From Strigops habroptila (lineage: Eukaryota; Chordata; Aves; Psittaciformes; Psittacidae), in contig NW_022651106.1 of the NCBI RefSeq assembly GCF_004027225.2, positions 248,001 through 312,000 of the forward strand: 64,000 nucleotides of DNA, written 5' to 3'. The notes under the pieces were generated by a model. It was given only the letters and a program-made list of their open reading frames with translations. It made no database searches and had not been told where the DNA came from. Positions 58,701 through 64,000 of this stretch are shown here, one piece after another. The position numbers and the translations under genes are program-made. Within the stretch, counting starts at the first letter, position 1, and each line of letters starts with the position of its first letter.

Positions 58701-58894
58701 TATTAGCCCCCCCCAACAGGGGGTGCCAACGTGGGTGGGGGCAGCGTCTTAGCCCCGCCCCCCTTAAACCCCGCCCCCTCCCTGCACCCAATGGGAGGGC
58801 TCTCTCGGGATGGGGGGTGTGGCCTCTAAGCCCCGCCCCCCTTTAAGCCCCGCCCCTCCTTCCTCCCTCCCCCCCCCCCGTTGTCTCTCCGCAG

Positions 58895-58917
58895 GTTTTA
58901 TTGAGCCGGCGGCGACC
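58895..58917 (+). other. HNRNPC: HNRNPC candidate 23-nt untranslated exon
   Basis: Bounded by a strong acceptor (TTGTCTCTCCGCAG) and a consensus donor (GCGACC|gtaagt). No ATG. GC-box words (AAGCCCCGCCCC) lie just upstream, so it could also mark an alternative promoter. Confidence 0.5.
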
Positions 58918-59159
58918 GTAAGTGCCAAATTCTCCTTTTTTCACCCCAAAAACCAACCCCCCCCCCAAAAATGGGCTCTTCCGCCCCTCCCCCCCCCTCC
59001 TCACAATGGGGGGGAAACCGGGGGGGGGAAAAAAAGCCTCAAAACCACCCAAAATGCCCCAAATCCGGGCGGGTTCCCCCCACCACCCCCCCCCCCAACC
59101 CCCCCTTTCTCCGCGCCCCTCCCCCCCCCCCCCCCCACGATTTTGGGTGTTTTTGACCC

Positions 59160-59290
59160 TTTTTCAGGCGTTTTTTGAGGGATTTTAATTTTTTTTTTTC
59201 CTTTTTTTTTTTTTAATTTTTTTTTTCTATTTTTATGATTTTTTTATTTTTTTTATTGTTTTTTCCTATTTTTTTCTGTTTTTTTGGATC
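59160..59290 (+). other. HNRNPC: Sense-strand T-rich tract in HNRNPC 5' region
   Basis: About 100 nt, 59183-59285, almost entirely T, with several uninterrupted runs of 8 or more separated by single A or C. Transcribed, it would be a series of U runs, the known hnRNP C ligand. Confidence 0.85.
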
Positions 59291-59483
59291 TATTTTTCCA
59301 TCGCTTCCGGCCTTTTTCCGGGCCCCGCCCCCCTCTCCTTTAAGCCCCTCCCCCCTTTAAGCTCCACCCACTTGAAGCCCCGCCCCCCCAAAACCCCCCC
59401 TTCCGCTCCCCCCCCACCCCCCCTTTGACGTCGCCGCCGATCCCCCCCCCCAACACCGGAGCGGCTCCAGAGCCCCCCCGACG
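59290..59483 (+). promoter_or_regulatory. HNRNPC: Candidate second HNRNPC promoter and alternative first exon
   Basis: GC-boxes (CCCCGCCCCCC), an ETS-like GCTTCCGG (59304-59311) and a CRE-type TGACGTCG (59426-59433) precede a donor CCGACG|gtaaga at 59484. The exon 5' end is not visible. Confidence 0.45.
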
Positions 59484-59519
59484 GTAAGAGACGGGTTAAT
59501 GGGAGGGGGGGACATGGGT

Positions 59520-62709
<3,190 letters not shown>

Positions 62710-62739
62710 GTAAAGGGGGGATATATGGGGCGGGGGGCA

Positions 62740-64000
62740 CGCGGGGACCTACAGAGGCCCTATAGGGACCCATACAGACGCGTATGGCCACAGAGATGGC
62801 ATAAAGGGACCCATAGGGACCCATAGATGGTGTCTAGGGGCACGTAATGACCCATAGATGAGCTATAGGGGCCCCATAGAGACCTATTTAGATGTTACTC
62901 AACCCCATAGAGACCCATAGATGACGTATAGGGACCCTATAAAGACACATAGGCGACCTATACAGACTCATAGTGAGCCACAGGTGACCTATAGGGACAC
63001 ATTGAGACCCATATAGACCCCGTAGGGACCCATAGAGATGTATAGATGACCTACAGAGACCCATGGACCCCCTCAGACCCACATAGACCCCCCATAGAGA
63101 CTCATAGACCCCCATATCTCCCCACAGACCCCCACAGAGATTCCCTAGACCCCCCCATAACCCCGTCCCCAGCCCCACAGACCCCCATAGATACCCCATA
63201 GCACCCCCATAGACCCCCATAGGTCCCCATAGGCCACCCATAGACACCCCATAGCTCCTCATAGGCCCTCATAGATACCCCAGACACCCACAGACCCTCG
63301 TAGCCACCCCATAGCCCCCCATAGACACCCCATAGACACTTATAGACCCTCATAGACACCCCATAGCTCCCGATAGACACACTATGGAGCCTCATAGACA
63401 GTCCATAGACCCCCATGGACCCCCCATAGACCCCCCATAGATCCCTATAGACCTCCATTGACCCTCATAGGCACCTCATAGACACCCATAGCTCCCCACA
63501 GACTCCCATATCTCTCCATAGACACCCCATAGACCCTCCATAACTCCTTCCGTAGCCCTGTAGACCCCCATAGACCCCCCATAGTCACCCCATAGCCCCT
63601 CATAGACCCCCATAGCCCCCCATAGACACCCCATATACCCCCATAGCCACGCTATAGCCCCCGATAGACCCTCATATCTCCTCATAGGCACCGCATAGAC
63701 CCTCCATAACTCCTTCCATAGCCCTGTAGACTCCCATAGAGCCCCCATAGCCCCCCATAGACACCCCATAGCCCTCCATAGACACCTCATAGACCCTCAT
63801 AGACACCCCATAGCCCCTCATAGCCCCCCATAGACCCTCCATAACTCCTTCCATAGCCCTGTAGACCCCCCATAGACCACCCATAGCCCCCCATAGCCCC
63901 CCTAGAAACCCCATAGCCCCCCATAGACACCCCGTAGACCCTTCATAACTCCTTCTGTAGCCCTGTAGACCCCCATAGGCCCCCACAGACACTCCATAGA
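62740..64000 (+). repeat. CCCATAGACCCC minisatellite in the last HNRNPC intron of the window
   Basis: Units of about 10-40 bp, CATAGACCCCCATAGACACC and CCATAACTCCTTCCATAGCC, with a larger repeat of about 150-200 bp from 63510. No coding sequence is seen. The array runs off the edge. Confidence 0.92.

Overview
The window is vertebrate nuclear DNA, most likely from a bird dot-type microchromosome. That placement is an inference from three things: very high GC, compact genes with canonical GT-AG splicing, and long introns filled almost entirely with GC-skewed minisatellites and no recognisable LINE, SINE or CR1. It holds three genes, all on the plus strand and recognised from exon-by-exon protein similarity. 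They are the 3' half of CHD8 (60-22071), a complete SUPT16H (27325-52314, 26 coding exons, 1039 residues) and the 5' part of HNRNPC (promoter about 55.8-56.2 kb, start codon 60759, running off the right edge). In human 14q11.2 the same three genes are co-oriented in the same order, but RPGRIP1 lies between SUPT16H and HNRNPC. Here that gap is under 2 kb of repeats.

Layout. 1-22364: CHD8 from helicase motif V to a short C-terminus and a poly(A) signal. No BRK-domain exons are visible. One conserved exon carries an apparent frameshift in a run of 11 C. 22440-27060: a 4.6-kb AT-rich array built on TTAATTAA and TAATTA words. 27092-27320: a CTCF-type motif, an E-box and ETS sites leading into SUPT16H. 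27325-54163: SUPT16H and a repeat-filled 3' UTR. 54235-55490: a tandem array with the AACCGGTT (Grainyhead/TFCP2-type) word. 55791-56192: a CCAAT-rich CpG promoter and first exon of HNRNPC. 56760-58700: a second TAATTA-type array. 58895-59483: candidate 5' UTR exons and a U-rich tract. 60759-62709: the HNRNPC RRM exon and two further coding exons.

All three genes act in chromatin and RNA biology: a CHD remodeller, the large subunit of the FACT histone chaperone, and the nuclear hnRNP C that binds U tracts. The most unusual features are structural. Introns are either 75-150 nt or expanded wall to wall by minisatellites. Several pairs of expanded introns carry reverse-complementary repeat units on either side of one or more exons, most strikingly CHD8 window introns 10 and 14. 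HNRNPC has a 117-bp tandem duplication that supplies a second, in-frame splice acceptor.

Limits: splice sites were called by eye from GT-AG signals, phase and remembered family similarity. No alignment, expression data or repeat finder was available. Repeat boundaries and copy numbers are approximate.
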